From Chryseobacterium aquaeductus (GTDB lineage Bacteria > Bacteroidota > Bacteroidia > Flavobacteriales > Weeksellaceae), in contig NZ_CAJIMS010000001.1 in assembly GCF_905175375.1 (NCBI RefSeq), positions 2,356,001 through 2,420,000 of the forward strand: a stretch of 64,000 nucleotides of DNA. The letters are read 5' to 3'. The notes beneath the pieces are model-generated. The model had not been told where the DNA came from and ran no database searches. It saw only the letters and a program-made list of their open reading frames with translations. Of the stretch, positions 16,497 to 24,997 are shown in pieces (position 1 is the first letter of the stretch; every line of letters begins with the position of its first letter). The position numbers and the translations under genes were made by a program.

Positions 16497-16909
16497 TTTT
16501 TATATTGTAAAATGTACCGAGTACATTGTTTTGTTAATTTTTTAGGAGCAGAAAATGTAGTCTTTCTTCTCACTTGTGTACCTGCTTTCCGCTGTATCTT
16601 TTTTCTGTGTGCCTTCGACTGCGCTCAGTCACCCAGAAAAAAGGATGCCGCTGCAATCAGGGCTAGAACGACGTTTTGTTTTTCTTTTCACTTTGTCAAA
16701 GTTTTAAATCTTTGACAAAGTTGTTCGATTCTTTTTGTCATTTTGACGACAGCTTGTCCCGACCCTTCGGGAAAGCAATATCTTACAATCATCTTGCTTT
16801 TTAATCAAACTTATCAAGGTTTTTGCGCAAAAACAGTCACGATAAGTTTTGGCTAAAGCCAAATGAATTTCTCTCTTTGAAAACGGGCTAAAGCCCGTTC
16901 CTATTGATA
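16497..16909. repeat. 413-bp repeat-rich spacer upstream of nrdA
   Basis: There is no gene here. The spacer contains several palindromes: CTTTTTTCTG (16598-16607) with CAGAAAAAAG (16634-16643) around a CTTCGACTGCGCTCAG core, ACTTTGTCAAAG (16690-16701) with CTTTGACAAAGT (16710-16721), TTTGGCTAAAGCCAAA (about 16848-16863) and AACGGGCTAAAGCCCGTT (16882-16899). The GCTGTATCTTTT...AAGGATGCCGCTGCAATCAGGG arrangement resembles repeats that I recall from other flavobacterial spacers. It separates nrdA from the small gene at 16910. Confidence 0.65.
16511..16527. promoter_or_regulatory. Inverted repeat upstream of nrdA
   Basis: AATGTAC and GTACATT form a perfect 7-bp dyad with a 3-nt centre (CGA), 15 bp upstream of the nrdA start. 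It could be an operator. It does not match the NrdR box as I know it. Confidence 0.4.
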
Positions 16910-17197
16910 TTAAACCGACTTCAAAAACTCTACTTTATGAGAATCATTCAGTCCGCTTTCGTCTCTTAATCTCTGAAATTCTTTGAAAGACGGAATGTTT
17001 AAAACCGCGTTCTGAACCTCCTCATTTTCATAATTTGAAAAATGAACAAACGTAACACCGTCTTCTTCCACAAAAACTTTATACTCAAATTTTGTCTGAT
17101 CCAATGTTTTAAAGTCATTCAAAAACTTCTGAATGTTGCTTTTGTTTTCAGAAACAAACTCAGGTTTTACGGTATAACTTACGATTACGCTAATCAT
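16910..17197 (-). CDS. Small ABM-like dimeric alpha/beta-barrel protein
   Basis: A 95-residue protein resembling the antibiotic biosynthesis monooxygenase (ABM) fold: beta strands at the N-terminus (MISVIVSYTVKPEF), a helix, FEYKVFVEEDGVTFVHFSNY, then SFKEFQRLRDESGL. Such proteins form dimeric ferredoxin-like barrels and may be monooxygenases, sensors or binding proteins. It lies between the beta- and alpha-subunit genes of ribonucleotide reductase, but there is no direct evidence that it takes part in that reaction. Assignment to ABM is by fold-like sequence pattern only. Confidence 0.75.
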   Translation of the reverse strand: MISVIVSYTVKPEFVSENKSNIQKFLNDFKTLDQTKFEYKVFVEEDGVTFVHFSNYENEEVQNAVLNIPSFKEFQRLRDESGLNDSHKVEFLKSV

Positions 17198-17298
17198 ATT
17201 TTCTATTTTTTGTCATTGCAAGGAGCGAAAAAATCTTATCAATATTTTTTTACAAACTATTCGCATTTAGGAGGAAATCTTAAAATATCATTTTTTAT

Positions 17299-17763
17299 TT
17301 AGTCTCGATTGTATAAATAATTAATGACATTTAAAATTTTGTTCTTCATTCCTGTTTCAAATAAAAAATCAAATGTATCGGTACCTGCAAAATTTCCGTT
17401 ATTCTGCAAACGATATTTTACTTCTATTAAGTCAATAATAATATCATTTAGATCTAAAATAACATTTTGAATTAAAACATCTTCAAGATTTGTTAAGTCT
17501 GATATGTTTTTGAAATTTTTAAAGTTTCCAAAATCTGGAAAATTCATTTCCAAATTTTCTTTGATATAAGAATATTGATTTCTATTAATGTCTGGATAAT
17601 TAATATCATCACATTCAAATTCATTATCTAAATGAAAAAATAGAATTTCAACAAGTGCTTTTTTTAAACTAGAAATACTTTTTCTATTGCTATAATTTGA
17701 ATCTAGTCCATACTTTATGGTCTGATCAATTAAACTATAAAGTTTATTAATCTTTTCTTCCAC
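17299..17763 (-). CDS. Hypothetical protein, possibly DUF5063-like
   Basis: A 154-residue cytoplasmic, acidic, mostly helical protein (INKLYSLIDQTIKYGLDS at the start, NVILDLNDIIIDLIEVKYRL later). No signal peptide or membrane segment is seen. The general layout recalls DUF5063 proteins, but I cannot confirm that. It is more AT-rich than the nrd genes on both sides and may be an insertion between nrdB and nrdA. Confidence 0.6.
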   Translation of the reverse strand: MEEKINKLYSLIDQTIKYGLDSNYSNRKSISSLKKALVEILFFHLDNEFECDDINYPDINRNQYSYIKENLEMNFPDFGNFKNFKNISDLTNLEDVLIQNVILDLNDIIIDLIEVKYRLQNNGNFAGTDTFDFLFETGMKNKILNVINYLYNRD

Positions 17764-17866
17764 TAAATATTTATTTTTTCGAGTAATTTTAATTTAGTAA
17801 AAAATCACCTTTTCTATTTATCAAATCAGGCGTAAATTGAATGCCATGCGATTTGATCATTGCATT

Positions 17867-18841
17867 TTAGAAAAGATCATTCGCCGTAATACTCTTATCA
17901 TGCTTCGTATAATCCACCGGTCTTTTTGCGAAGAAATCGTCCATAGAATTAGCGAAAACTTCTTCTTCAAACCACTTCATCGGGCTGTATTGTTCTGCAG
18001 TGGTGTTGTAACGTTTTTCCATGTTGATTTTGGTTAAACTTTCGTCAACACGGTATTTCATAAAGTTGATCAGATCTTGTTTAGAGAATTTATCCAGTTC
18101 ACCCATTTCAAAGATCCAGTCAAGAATTTCTCCTTCCAGTTCGATCGATTGGTCTACCAAAGTGTAAATATCTTCAATATCTGAATCGGTCAAAAGATCC
18201 GGCTGCTCTTCACGGATTTTATTGATCAGATAAATTCCGCCGTTTGCGTGAATTTGCTCATCAATAGACGTCCATGCAATAATGTTGGAAACATTTTTCA
18301 GGAAACCTTTAAATCTTGTAAATGATAAAATAATTGCAAACTGCGAGAATAAAGACACATTCTCAATCAGAATACTGAATAAAAGCAGAGAGGAAACATA
18401 TTCTTTTGGTGTTGCAGAATTGGCGTGTTTCAGCACGTTGGATAAGAAATCAATTCTCTTCTTCAACGCAGGAACTTCTACAACATGGGAAAATTCTTCG
18501 TTATATCCTAAAACTTCCAACAGACGTGAGTAGGCTTCAGAATGACGGAATTCACACTCAGCGAATGTAGATCCCAAACCATTCAATTCAGGTTTTGGAA
18601 GGTGATTGTAAAGGTTTCCCCAAAATGACTTTACCGAAACTTCAATCTGGGCAATCGCTAAAAGTGCATTTTTTACCGCATTTTTTTCATGCGGCTCCAA
18701 TTGAGACTGAAAATCCTGAACATCTGCCGTGAAATCAACCTCCGAGTGTACCCAAAATGATTTGTTGATTGCTTCTGTAAACTGAAGAACCTCAGGATAC
18801 TCAAATGGCTTGTAGCTTACTCTTTTGTCAAAAATTCCCAT
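17867..18841 (-). CDS. nrdB: Ribonucleoside-diphosphate reductase, beta subunit
   Basis: Small subunit of class I ribonucleotide reductase, holding the metal-radical cofactor. The 324-residue protein has the ferritin-like metal site: E97 and H100 in ECEFRHSEAY with the radical Tyr at 104, E160 in LIENVSLF, and E195 and H198 in DEQIHANGG. The expected spacing ExxHxxxY is kept, so a tyrosyl radical is likely. It partners with the alpha subunit at 14838-16496 and is divergent from the ABC exporter genes. Confidence 0.96.
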   Translation of the reverse strand: MGIFDKRVSYKPFEYPEVLQFTEAINKSFWVHSEVDFTADVQDFQSQLEPHEKNAVKNALLAIAQIEVSVKSFWGNLYNHLPKPELNGLGSTFAECEFRHSEAYSRLLEVLGYNEEFSHVVEVPALKKRIDFLSNVLKHANSATPKEYVSSLLLFSILIENVSLFSQFAIILSFTRFKGFLKNVSNIIAWTSIDEQIHANGGIYLINKIREEQPDLLTDSDIEDIYTLVDQSIELEGEILDWIFEMGELDKFSKQDLINFMKYRVDESLTKINMEKRYNTTAEQYSPMKWFEEEVFANSMDDFFAKRPVDYTKHDKSITANDLF

Positions 18842-19272
18842 ATTAAATTTGTAATGTCTTAAAAAATTAAAAAAGTATATAACATTGTATAAAATTCAGG
18901 AAATACATAACTTTTTGATTGGTTGAAAGTTATCTTTTACCCGATCATCCCAAACAGTTGTCTATTTCTTGTATCGTGCGAAGCACAAAGTTAGACAACG
19001 CAGACTGATTTTAAAAGGGGTAAAGAGTAATTGATTGACTTTTAAGCTTAAAAGTTTTCCACATTTACATGAAACTCGCTCTGATATTGGTTTAAAGATA
19101 GTTAACACTTGAAAATCTAAGTTATGTTAAGTTTGCAATTAAACACTTTGTTTTAAATCATTGATTTTCAGAGTTTATAGTATTAAACATTGGTTTTTTT
19201 AAAGATTTTTTTAATCTTGTAACAAAACGAAAATATATACTACTTATTGAGAATAAAAACAGTAATCGCTTC
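18842..19272. other. 431-bp divergent spacer between nrdB and the ABC exporter
   Basis: There is no gene. The left part, 18933-19026, can fold into a multi-stem structure described separately. The rest (about 19030-19270) is AT-rich with no clear dyad. It should hold the promoters for nrdB (minus) and the exporter operon (plus), but no exact TAnnTTTG could be assigned. Confidence 0.6.
18933..19026. other. Multi-stem structured element upstream of nrdB
   Basis: Three nested pairings are visible: TCTTTTACCC (18933-18942) with GGGGTAAAGA (19017-19026, one bulge), GTTGTCTA (18957-18964) with TAGACAAC (18992-18999), and GTGC (18976-18979) with GCAC (18983-18986) on a GAA loop. CAG in front of the second stem can extend to ACTG at 19004-19007. 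Such a compact fold could be a 5' leader of nrdB, a small RNA, or a REP-like element. No known riboswitch motif is recognised. Confidence 0.5.
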
Positions 19273-19962
19273 ATGTTAGTAATTCAGGATCTACATAAAT
19301 CATACGATACGGGAAAGAGTAAACTTCACGTTCTCAAGGGTATTAATCTTAATATTGCTGAAGGTGAATTCGTCTCTATTATGGGAAGTTCGGGTTCCGG
19401 AAAATCAACTTTATTGAATATTATAGGGATTCTGGATGAAAAAGACAGTGGTGTTTACGATCTCGACGGAATTCCGATTGAACATCTTAACGAAGTAAAA
19501 GCGGCTGAATATCGCTCGAAATTTCTTGGTTTTGTTTTCCAGTCTTTTAATTTGATTGGATACAAAACAGCTTTAGATAATGTTGCGCTTCCTTTGTACT
19601 ACCAAAATGTACCAAGAAAAGAACGTAACCAAAGAGCAATGGAGTATTTGGAAAAGGTTGGTTTAACACAATGGGCAACGCATCTTCCCAACGAGCTTTC
19701 GGGTGGACAAAAACAAAGAGTTGCAATTGCCAGAGCATTAATTACCAATCCAAAAGTAGTTTTAGCCGATGAGCCGACCGGAGCATTAGATTCAAAAACT
19801 ACTCACGATATTATGAAACTCCTTCAGGATATCAACAATGAAGGTAAAACAATCATCGTGGTAACCCACGAACCCGATGTTGCCGCACAAACTAAAAGAA
19901 ATGTCATCCTGCGAGACGGAATTATTGAGAGTGACGAGTTTATAAAGCAGATTGTGCTTTAA
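19273..19962 (+). CDS. MacB-type ABC transporter, ATP-binding protein
   Basis: A 229-residue ATPase of the LolD/MacB class, which drives exporters with MacB-like permeases. Walker A is GSSGSGKST (38-46), the Q-loop is FVFQSFNL, the signature is LSGGQKQRVAIARAL (142-156) and Walker B is VVLADEPTG, followed by the D-loop ALD. It is the first gene of a four-gene unit with two permeases and a periplasmic adaptor. It probably exports a peptide, lipid or toxic compound across the envelope; the substrate is unknown. Confidence 0.95.
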   Translation: MLVIQDLHKSYDTGKSKLHVLKGINLNIAEGEFVSIMGSSGSGKSTLLNIIGILDEKDSGVYDLDGIPIEHLNEVKAAEYRSKFLGFVFQSFNLIGYKTALDNVALPLYYQNVPRKERNQRAMEYLEKVGLTQWATHLPNELSGGQKQRVAIARALITNPKVVLADEPTGALDSKTTHDIMKLLQDINNEGKTIIVVTHEPDVAAQTKRNVILRDGIIESDEFIKQIVL

Positions 19963-20104
19963 TGGTGAATTGTGAATGGTCAATTTTGCTTCGCAAGTGA
20001 AGAATGAATTTTCCCACTTCATATAATTGACAACGAAGTTAATTGACTTCGCAGAAAATTCAAAGCGTAGCTGATTCACTTTTTATAAAGTAAAAAATAA
20101 AAAT
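19963..20104. repeat. Spacer repeat A of the exporter operon
   Basis: A 142-bp spacer starting with GAATTGTGAATGG and ending ATTCACTTTTTATAAAGT. It closely resembles the spacer at 21335-21488, also just before a permease gene. Both contain GTGAATTGTGAAT, AATTGACTT and a final ATTCACTTTTATAA-like block in the same order, so they are copies of one repeat. Confidence 0.75.
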
Positions 20105-21334
20105 ATGTTTGACCTAGATCGATGGCAGGAAATATTCAGTTCTATTCGCAGTAATGTATTGCGAACGGTGCTTTCGGGTTTTACGGTGGCTTTGGGATTG
20201 TATATCTTCATTGTGCTTTTCGGTATTGGAAATGGTTTACAGAATGCTTTTCAACAGGGTTTTACAAGAGATGCACAGAATCTGATTACCATCTTTACGG
20301 GTCGTACCAATATTGCCTACGGAGGTCTTCAAGCAGATAGAAATATCACTCTGAATAATTCGGATTATGAAGCTCTGATAAAATCTCAACCCGAAAAAGT
20401 GCAATATTCAACTCCCCGATATTCTACAAATTTTCTTGTCAAATATGGTAAAGAAAGTGGAAGTTACCAGATTTCCGGTGCCAATGACGAAGAAGCTTTT
20501 ATTGAAAACCGAAAGCTGATGAACGGAAGGTTTATCTCCAAAAGAGATATAGAAAATAATCAATATGTTGCTGTAATCGGAAGAATGGTACAGCGAGATT
20601 TGATAAAAAATGGAGATCCTGTAGGAAAAGATTTAGAAATCAACGGCAGCATTTTCAAAGTGATCGGAGTCTTTAGTGATGATGGAGGAGATTGGGATGA
20701 AAGAATGATCAGTGTTCCTGTATCTACGCTTCAGCAGGTTAAAAAAGGTTCAGACACGATCAATACTGTTTTTATTGCTTACGATGAAAAAATGCAGCCC
20801 GATCAGGCAATAAAATATGGAAAGGATCTTGAAAGAGAATTGAGAGCAAGGAAAAAAGTTTCCCCTGATGACCAAAACGCAGTAGGCGTTAATAATCGTG
20901 CAGAAGGATTACAAGATTCTTTTACTTTCCTTTTTGTGATTACGATTATTGTAGGATTTATTGGGATGGGTACTTTACTTGCCGGAATCATCGGAATCAG
21001 TAATATCATGGTGTACATTGTAAAAGAACGCACCAAGGAAATAGGAGTACGGAAAGCCATCGGAGCCAAACCAAGAAGTATCGTTGCGTTAATCATGCAG
21101 GAAAGTATTGTAATCACGGTAATTTCAGGGTTTGTGGGAGTAGGTGTAGGTGTACTTACTTTAGAATTAATAGGAGACAGTTTAGAAAAATATTTTATAA
21201 AAGATCCTAGTGTAGGTTGGGGATTGATCTTTGCGGCATTTATCAGTCTTGTAATTTCTGGGTTGATTGCCGGTTTTATTCCTGCGTACAGAGCCTCACG
21301 AATCAGGCCTATAGAAGCTTTGAGAACGGAATAG
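20105..21334 (+). CDS. MacB-like ABC permease (first)
   Basis: A 409-residue exporter permease. The N-terminal helix is at about 21-43 (TVLSGFTVALGLYIFIVLFG). A large periplasmic MacB_PCD domain follows (about 50-270). Three C-terminal helices form the FtsX-like domain, with the ERTKEIGVRKAIGAKPRSIVALIMQES motif at about 309-335 and the closing RASRIRPIEALRTE. It is likely to pair with the second permease and the ATPase in a MacAB-type or efflux complex. Confidence 0.92.
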   Translation: MFDLDRWQEIFSSIRSNVLRTVLSGFTVALGLYIFIVLFGIGNGLQNAFQQGFTRDAQNLITIFTGRTNIAYGGLQADRNITLNNSDYEALIKSQPEKVQYSTPRYSTNFLVKYGKESGSYQISGANDEEAFIENRKLMNGRFISKRDIENNQYVAVIGRMVQRDLIKNGDPVGKDLEINGSIFKVIGVFSDDGGDWDERMISVPVSTLQQVKKGSDTINTVFIAYDEKMQPDQAIKYGKDLERELRARKKVSPDDQNAVGVNNRAEGLQDSFTFLFVITIIVGFIGMGTLLAGIIGISNIMVYIVKERTKEIGVRKAIGAKPRSIVALIMQESIVITVISGFVGVGVGVLTLELIGDSLEKYFIKDPSVGWGLIFAAFISLVISGLIAGFIPAYRASRIRPIEALRTE

Positions 21335-21488
21335 CGAATGGTGAATTGTGAATTGTGAATTGTGAATTTTAAAACTGAATTTCATAATTAACAGGAAAAT
21401 TCAAAAAAGTATTAATAATTGACTTGCGGAGCAAAATTCATAGCAAAGCAAAATTCACTTTTATAAGATAAAAAATTGGCATTTAAAG
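21335..21488. repeat. Spacer repeat B of the exporter operon
   Basis: Contains four direct copies of a TGTGAAT-like unit (GTGAATTGTGAATTGTGAATT) and the inverted ATTCAC-type ends found in spacer A at 19963-20104. It sits between the two permease genes. Copies of the repeat in both places suggest a mobile or recombinogenic spacer rather than a promoter. Confidence 0.75.
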
Positions 21489-22760
21489 ATGAACATTTTA
21501 TTTAAAAAAGATACATGGCAGGAAATTTATTATTCATTGAAGAATAATAAACTCCGCACATTTCTTACCATGATCGGTGTGGGTTGGGGAATGTTTCTCT
21601 TTGTAAGTCTTTTGGGAGCCGCAAAGGGAATGGAGAATGGTTTTGATAAGCTGTTTTCGGGTTTTGCTACCAATTCTATCTTCCTTTGGGCACAAACTAC
21701 TACGATTCCTTACGAGGGTTTTCCAAAAGGAAGAGAGGTTAGTCTGCATTTACCCGACATGGATTTATTGCAACGAAGAATTCCACAGATCGACTATATT
21801 TCACCTCAAAATTCCAGAGGAAGCTTCGGAAATCCGGGTGAGCAGATGAACAGAAACGGAAAAACTGCCGTCTACACACTTACCGGCGATTATCCTGTAG
21901 GAAATAAAATTTCTGAGAAAAAACTGATTTTCGGACGGTATCTGAATGATGCCGATGTTACAGGCAACAAAAGCGTTGTCGTAATCGGAGAAGGAATTTA
22001 TAAAAACTTTTTTGATGCGAAAAAGAACGAAAATCCTATAGGAAAGTCGATCAATATCAAAGGTTTATTTTTTAATGTGATTGGAGTCTATAAAGTAGGA
22101 CAGGCTGGCGGACCAAACAACAATGATACAACAGCTTTTATCCCTCTTTCAACGTTTACCAAAATGTTTAATGATGGTGATAAAGTCGATTTTTTTGCAG
22201 TGGTAAGTAAACCCGATGCAGATCTTGCTGTGGTTGAAGATCTTGCCAAAACAGAACTTAAAAAGAAAAATAATGTCTCACCGGAAGATACGAATGCATT
22301 CGGAACCTTCAACCTTGGTAAAATGTTTGAAAAAGTAACAGGATTTCTTACAGGAATGCAGCTTTTAACGATCATTGTAGGAACATTAACTATCATTGCC
22401 GGAGTAATTGCCATATCGAATATACTTCTGATTACTGTAACAGAGAGAACCAAAGAAATAGGGATCAGAAGAGCATTGGGAGCAAAACCATCTGAAGTCC
22501 GAAATCAGATTTTGCTGGAAAGCGTGGTTATCACATTGGCATCAGGATTATTGGGTTTCATTTTCGGGATTTTACTCCTCATGATTATTGATATTCTCAC
22601 AAAAAATCAGGATGATTTTCCTTTTTACAATCCAAGCGTTAATTATTCTGAAGTATTTGCAGCCATGGGAATCATGATTTTACTAGGTTTGATTATCGGA
22701 ATGATTCCTGCGCAGCGCGCGGTAAAAATAAGACCTATCGAAGCTTTAAGAAGTGAATAA
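21489..22760 (+). CDS. MacB-like ABC permease (second)
   Basis: A 423-residue paralogue of the preceding permease, with the same order: a transmembrane helix at about 21-45 (LRTFLTMIGVGWGMFLFVSLLG), a periplasmic domain, then the FtsX region with RTKEIGIRRALGAKPSEVRNQILLES and the final RAVKIRPIEALRSE. The two probably form a heterodimer. It is in one operon with the ATPase, the other permease and the adaptor. Confidence 0.92.
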   Translation: MNILFKKDTWQEIYYSLKNNKLRTFLTMIGVGWGMFLFVSLLGAAKGMENGFDKLFSGFATNSIFLWAQTTTIPYEGFPKGREVSLHLPDMDLLQRRIPQIDYISPQNSRGSFGNPGEQMNRNGKTAVYTLTGDYPVGNKISEKKLIFGRYLNDADVTGNKSVVVIGEGIYKNFFDAKKNENPIGKSINIKGLFFNVIGVYKVGQAGGPNNNDTTAFIPLSTFTKMFNDGDKVDFFAVVSKPDADLAVVEDLAKTELKKKNNVSPEDTNAFGTFNLGKMFEKVTGFLTGMQLLTIIVGTLTIIAGVIAISNILLITVTERTKEIGIRRALGAKPSEVRNQILLESVVITLASGLLGFIFGILLLMIIDILTKNQDDFPFYNPSVNYSEVFAAMGIMILLGLIIGMIPAQRAVKIRPIEALRSE

Positions 22761-22813
22761 TTTCACCATTTCAATTTAAATCTTAATTAAAAATAAAAAA
22801 AATAAACTACTAT

Positions 22814-24010
22814 ATGAAAAAGAAGTTCACCTGGAAAAAAGCTGTTTACATCGTTTTAGGACTTTTGCTTGCCTTTGCATTGATTTCCGGGATCAGTTAT
22901 CTTGTGAAATCAAATTCTACAGAAAGTGAAGCTTTCCTTACCAGAAAACCAACCGTCCAGAATATGGATGACAAAGTGATGGCGACAGGTAAGATTGTTC
23001 CGAAAGAAGAAATTGAGATTAAACCGAATATCGCAGGAATTATTGATAAAATTTTAGTTGATGAAGGTGACAGAGTAGAAGCCGGACAGTTGATTGCTAC
23101 GGTTAGAATCATCCCGAATATCGCAGAAGTAAATAATGCACAGCAAAATGTTCAGAATTCACAGCTTCAGATTAGTAACGCTAGAACAAATGTTGCCAAT
23201 ATGCAGACTCAATTTGCGATGTCTGAAAAATTATTTAAACAGGGAGTGATCTCAAAACAAGAATATCTGACGGCTCAACAGCAGTTATATACCCAACAAC
23301 AAGCACTTAAAAACGCAAATCAACAATTGGTAACCGCGCAAAAGTCTTTACAAATTGTAAAAACAGGTGCTATTCCTGAATTGCAAGGTTTAGCAACCAC
23401 TCAAATTCGTTCAAAAGCTGCAGGAACAGTTCTTGAAGTTCCTGTAAAAGTTGGAAGTCAGGTAATTGAAGCCAACTCTTTCAACGCAGGAACAACGATC
23501 TGTTCGATTGCCGATTTGAATTCATTGATTTTCCAGGGTGAAATTGATGAAGCACAAGCAGGGAAGCTAAAACAAGGGATGGATATGAACATCGTAATCG
23601 GTGCTTTGCAAAATAAATCTTTCCCGGGAAGGCTTACGATGATCGCTCCAAAAGGAAAAGATACCAACGGAACCATAAAATTTCCTGTAGAAGGCGATGT
23701 CAATAATCCGAATAACGAGTACATCAGAGCCGGATTTTCAGCAAATGGAGAAATCGTCATGAGCTCGCAGAAAAATGCTTTATTGTTGGACGAATCTTTG
23801 GTGCAGTACGAAAAAAGCAACGGAAAAGACAAATCTTATGTTGAAGTAAAACAACCTGATGGGAAGTTCAAAAAAGTGTTTGTAAAATTAGGCGCAAGTG
23901 ATGGTATCAACGTTCAGATTCTTTCAGGAATCGATAAAAATGCTGAGGTAAAAGTATGGAATCCTTCAGATAAAGATAAAGAAGAATTGAAAGAGAAAGC
24001 GAAGAAGTAA
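22814..24010 (+). CDS. MacA-like periplasmic adaptor (HlyD family)
   Basis: A 398-residue membrane-fusion protein. An N-terminal membrane anchor spans about 10-32. A biotinyl-lipoyl-like part follows (ATGKIVPKEEIEIKPNIAGIIDKILVDEGDRVEAGQLIATV), then a coiled coil rich in Gln and Asn (about 93-180) and beta-barrel segments ending near 378. It should link the MacB-like permeases to an outer-membrane channel, which is not in this window. It ends at a strong terminator. Confidence 0.93.
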   Translation: MKKKFTWKKAVYIVLGLLLAFALISGISYLVKSNSTESEAFLTRKPTVQNMDDKVMATGKIVPKEEIEIKPNIAGIIDKILVDEGDRVEAGQLIATVRIIPNIAEVNNAQQNVQNSQLQISNARTNVANMQTQFAMSEKLFKQGVISKQEYLTAQQQLYTQQQALKNANQQLVTAQKSLQIVKTGAIPELQGLATTQIRSKAAGTVLEVPVKVGSQVIEANSFNAGTTICSIADLNSLIFQGEIDEAQAGKLKQGMDMNIVIGALQNKSFPGRLTMIAPKGKDTNGTIKFPVEGDVNNPNNEYIRAGFSANGEIVMSSQKNALLLDESLVQYEKSNGKDKSYVEVKQPDGKFKKVFVKLGASDGINVQILSGIDKNAEVKVWNPSDKDKEELKEKAKK

Positions 24011-24027
24011 TTTCGTCTTACTATAAA

Positions 24028-24062
24028 TGTAAAAAGTCCCGAATCTTTCGGGACTTTTTACA
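24028..24062 (+). terminator. Terminator of the exporter operon
   Basis: AAAAAGTCCCGAA (24031-24043) pairs perfectly with TTCGGGACTTTTT (24047-24059), extended by TGT/ACA. It has a 3-nt loop and A/T flanks on both sides. Confidence 0.9.
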
Positions 24063-24133
24063 TTTTAAAAATCAAAAAAACACCAGATTTATATTTTTCT
24101 AATAGTGTAAGTGAATTAGGCCGAAGCCTGAAA

Positions 24134-24448
24134 TTAACTCAAAAACTTAATTTCTTTATCCTTAAATTTATTTTTTACCACCAGTTTATTCATAGTTTTC
24201 AGCATTTTTCTGCGAAGTTTTGCCAATCTTCTTACATTTTTATCTTCGCTGTAGTCAAAAATATTATCCTTGAAACTGAATGTGTCACCATCTTTAAATG
24301 TGATATTGTTTTCTTTAAGTTCTTTTTGCAGCATAAGATTGGTCATGCTTTTCAGAATCAGATATTCAGATTCACCAAGAGATTTCAAAGAGTTAAGCAA
24401 TTGTTTTTTATATTTTTTCTTTCCCATAATTTCAGACGATTTTCGCAT
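24134..24448 (-). CDS. Small basic protein of unknown function
   Basis: A protein of 104 residues, or 97 if the second Met (MGKKKYKKQL) is used. It is Lys-rich and predicted helical (KNVRRLAKLRRKMLKTMNKLVVKNKFKDKE). No family is recognised and it has no signal peptide. It lies alone between the exporter terminator and the arsR promoter and points away from both. Confidence 0.6.
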   Translation of the reverse strand: MRKSSEIMGKKKYKKQLLNSLKSLGESEYLILKSMTNLMLQKELKENNITFKDGDTFSFKDNIFDYSEDKNVRRLAKLRRKMLKTMNKLVVKNKFKDKEIKFLS

Positions 24449-24568
24449 TTAAGATTTATGCAAATATATCTTTTTCATTGAAACTATCTTTTTTTAAAAA
24501 CCTAAATTTTCATAAATTTTAAAAATCATAGATGATATTCTAAAATTATTTTGTCGGATAAAGTTTAA

Positions 24569-24588
24569 TATCGTAATATTGCAATATT
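24569..24588. promoter_or_regulatory. Candidate ArsR operator upstream of arsR
   Basis: A 20-bp site with TATCGTAATATTGCAATATT, containing the perfect 16-bp palindrome TAATATTGCAATATTA (24574-24589). It ends 11 bp upstream of the arsR ATG. A site matching 16 of 20 bases lies at 24952-24971, so both units are probably controlled by the same repressor. Confidence 0.7.
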
Positions 24589-24598
24589 AAAATAAAAT

Positions 24599-24928
24599 AT
24601 GGGACTTACAAAGACCGAAATTTTTACCGAAAAACAAAACAGATTGGCAACACTTTTCAAGGTTTTGGGTCATCCGGCGAGAATTGCGATTTTACAGCAC
24701 ATCATCAATCAAAAAGCTTGCATTTGTAACGATCTGGTAGAAGAATTGGGTTTAGCACAAGCAACGATTTCGCAACATTTGAAAGAGTTAAAAAATATTG
24801 GCATCATTCGAGGGTCTATCGAAGGAAAATCTGTATGCTATTGTATTGATGATAAAATTTGGAAGAGTATTCAAATAGAATTAGGTTCTTTTTTTATCCA
24901 AGATGCGCAATCAGAATCGTGCTGCTAA
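24599..24928 (+). CDS. arsR: ArsR/SmtB-family metalloregulator
   Basis: A 109-residue winged-helix repressor that releases DNA on binding As(III) or similar thiophilic metals. The HTH is LAQATISQHLKELKNIGII at about 54-72. The metal-binding pair is C39 and C41 in KACICNDL, and the tail adds CC. It starts the arsenic cluster and has a palindromic operator in front of it. Confidence 0.93.
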   Translation: MGLTKTEIFTEKQNRLATLFKVLGHPARIAILQHIINQKACICNDLVEELGLAQATISQHLKELKNIGIIRGSIEGKSVCYCIDDKIWKSIQIELGSFFIQDAQSESCC

Positions 24929-24951
24929 AGGCATTTTTTTATGACATTCAG

Positions 24952-24971
24952 TATCGTTATATAGCAATGTA
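24952..24971. promoter_or_regulatory. Second candidate ArsR operator
   Basis: TATCGTTATATAGCAATGTA matches the upstream operator at 16 of 20 positions and sits 26 bp before the DUF6428 start. It suggests separate control of the five genes that follow arsR. Confidence 0.65.
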
Positions 24972-24997
24972 ACATTTAATTTAATAAAATTTATAAT

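Noticed and set aside
16511..16527. An NrdR box in front of nrdA
   Set aside because: The dyad AATGTAC-CGA-GTACATT does not match the NrdR consensus I know, and there is no tandem second box. It was kept only as an unnamed inverted repeat.
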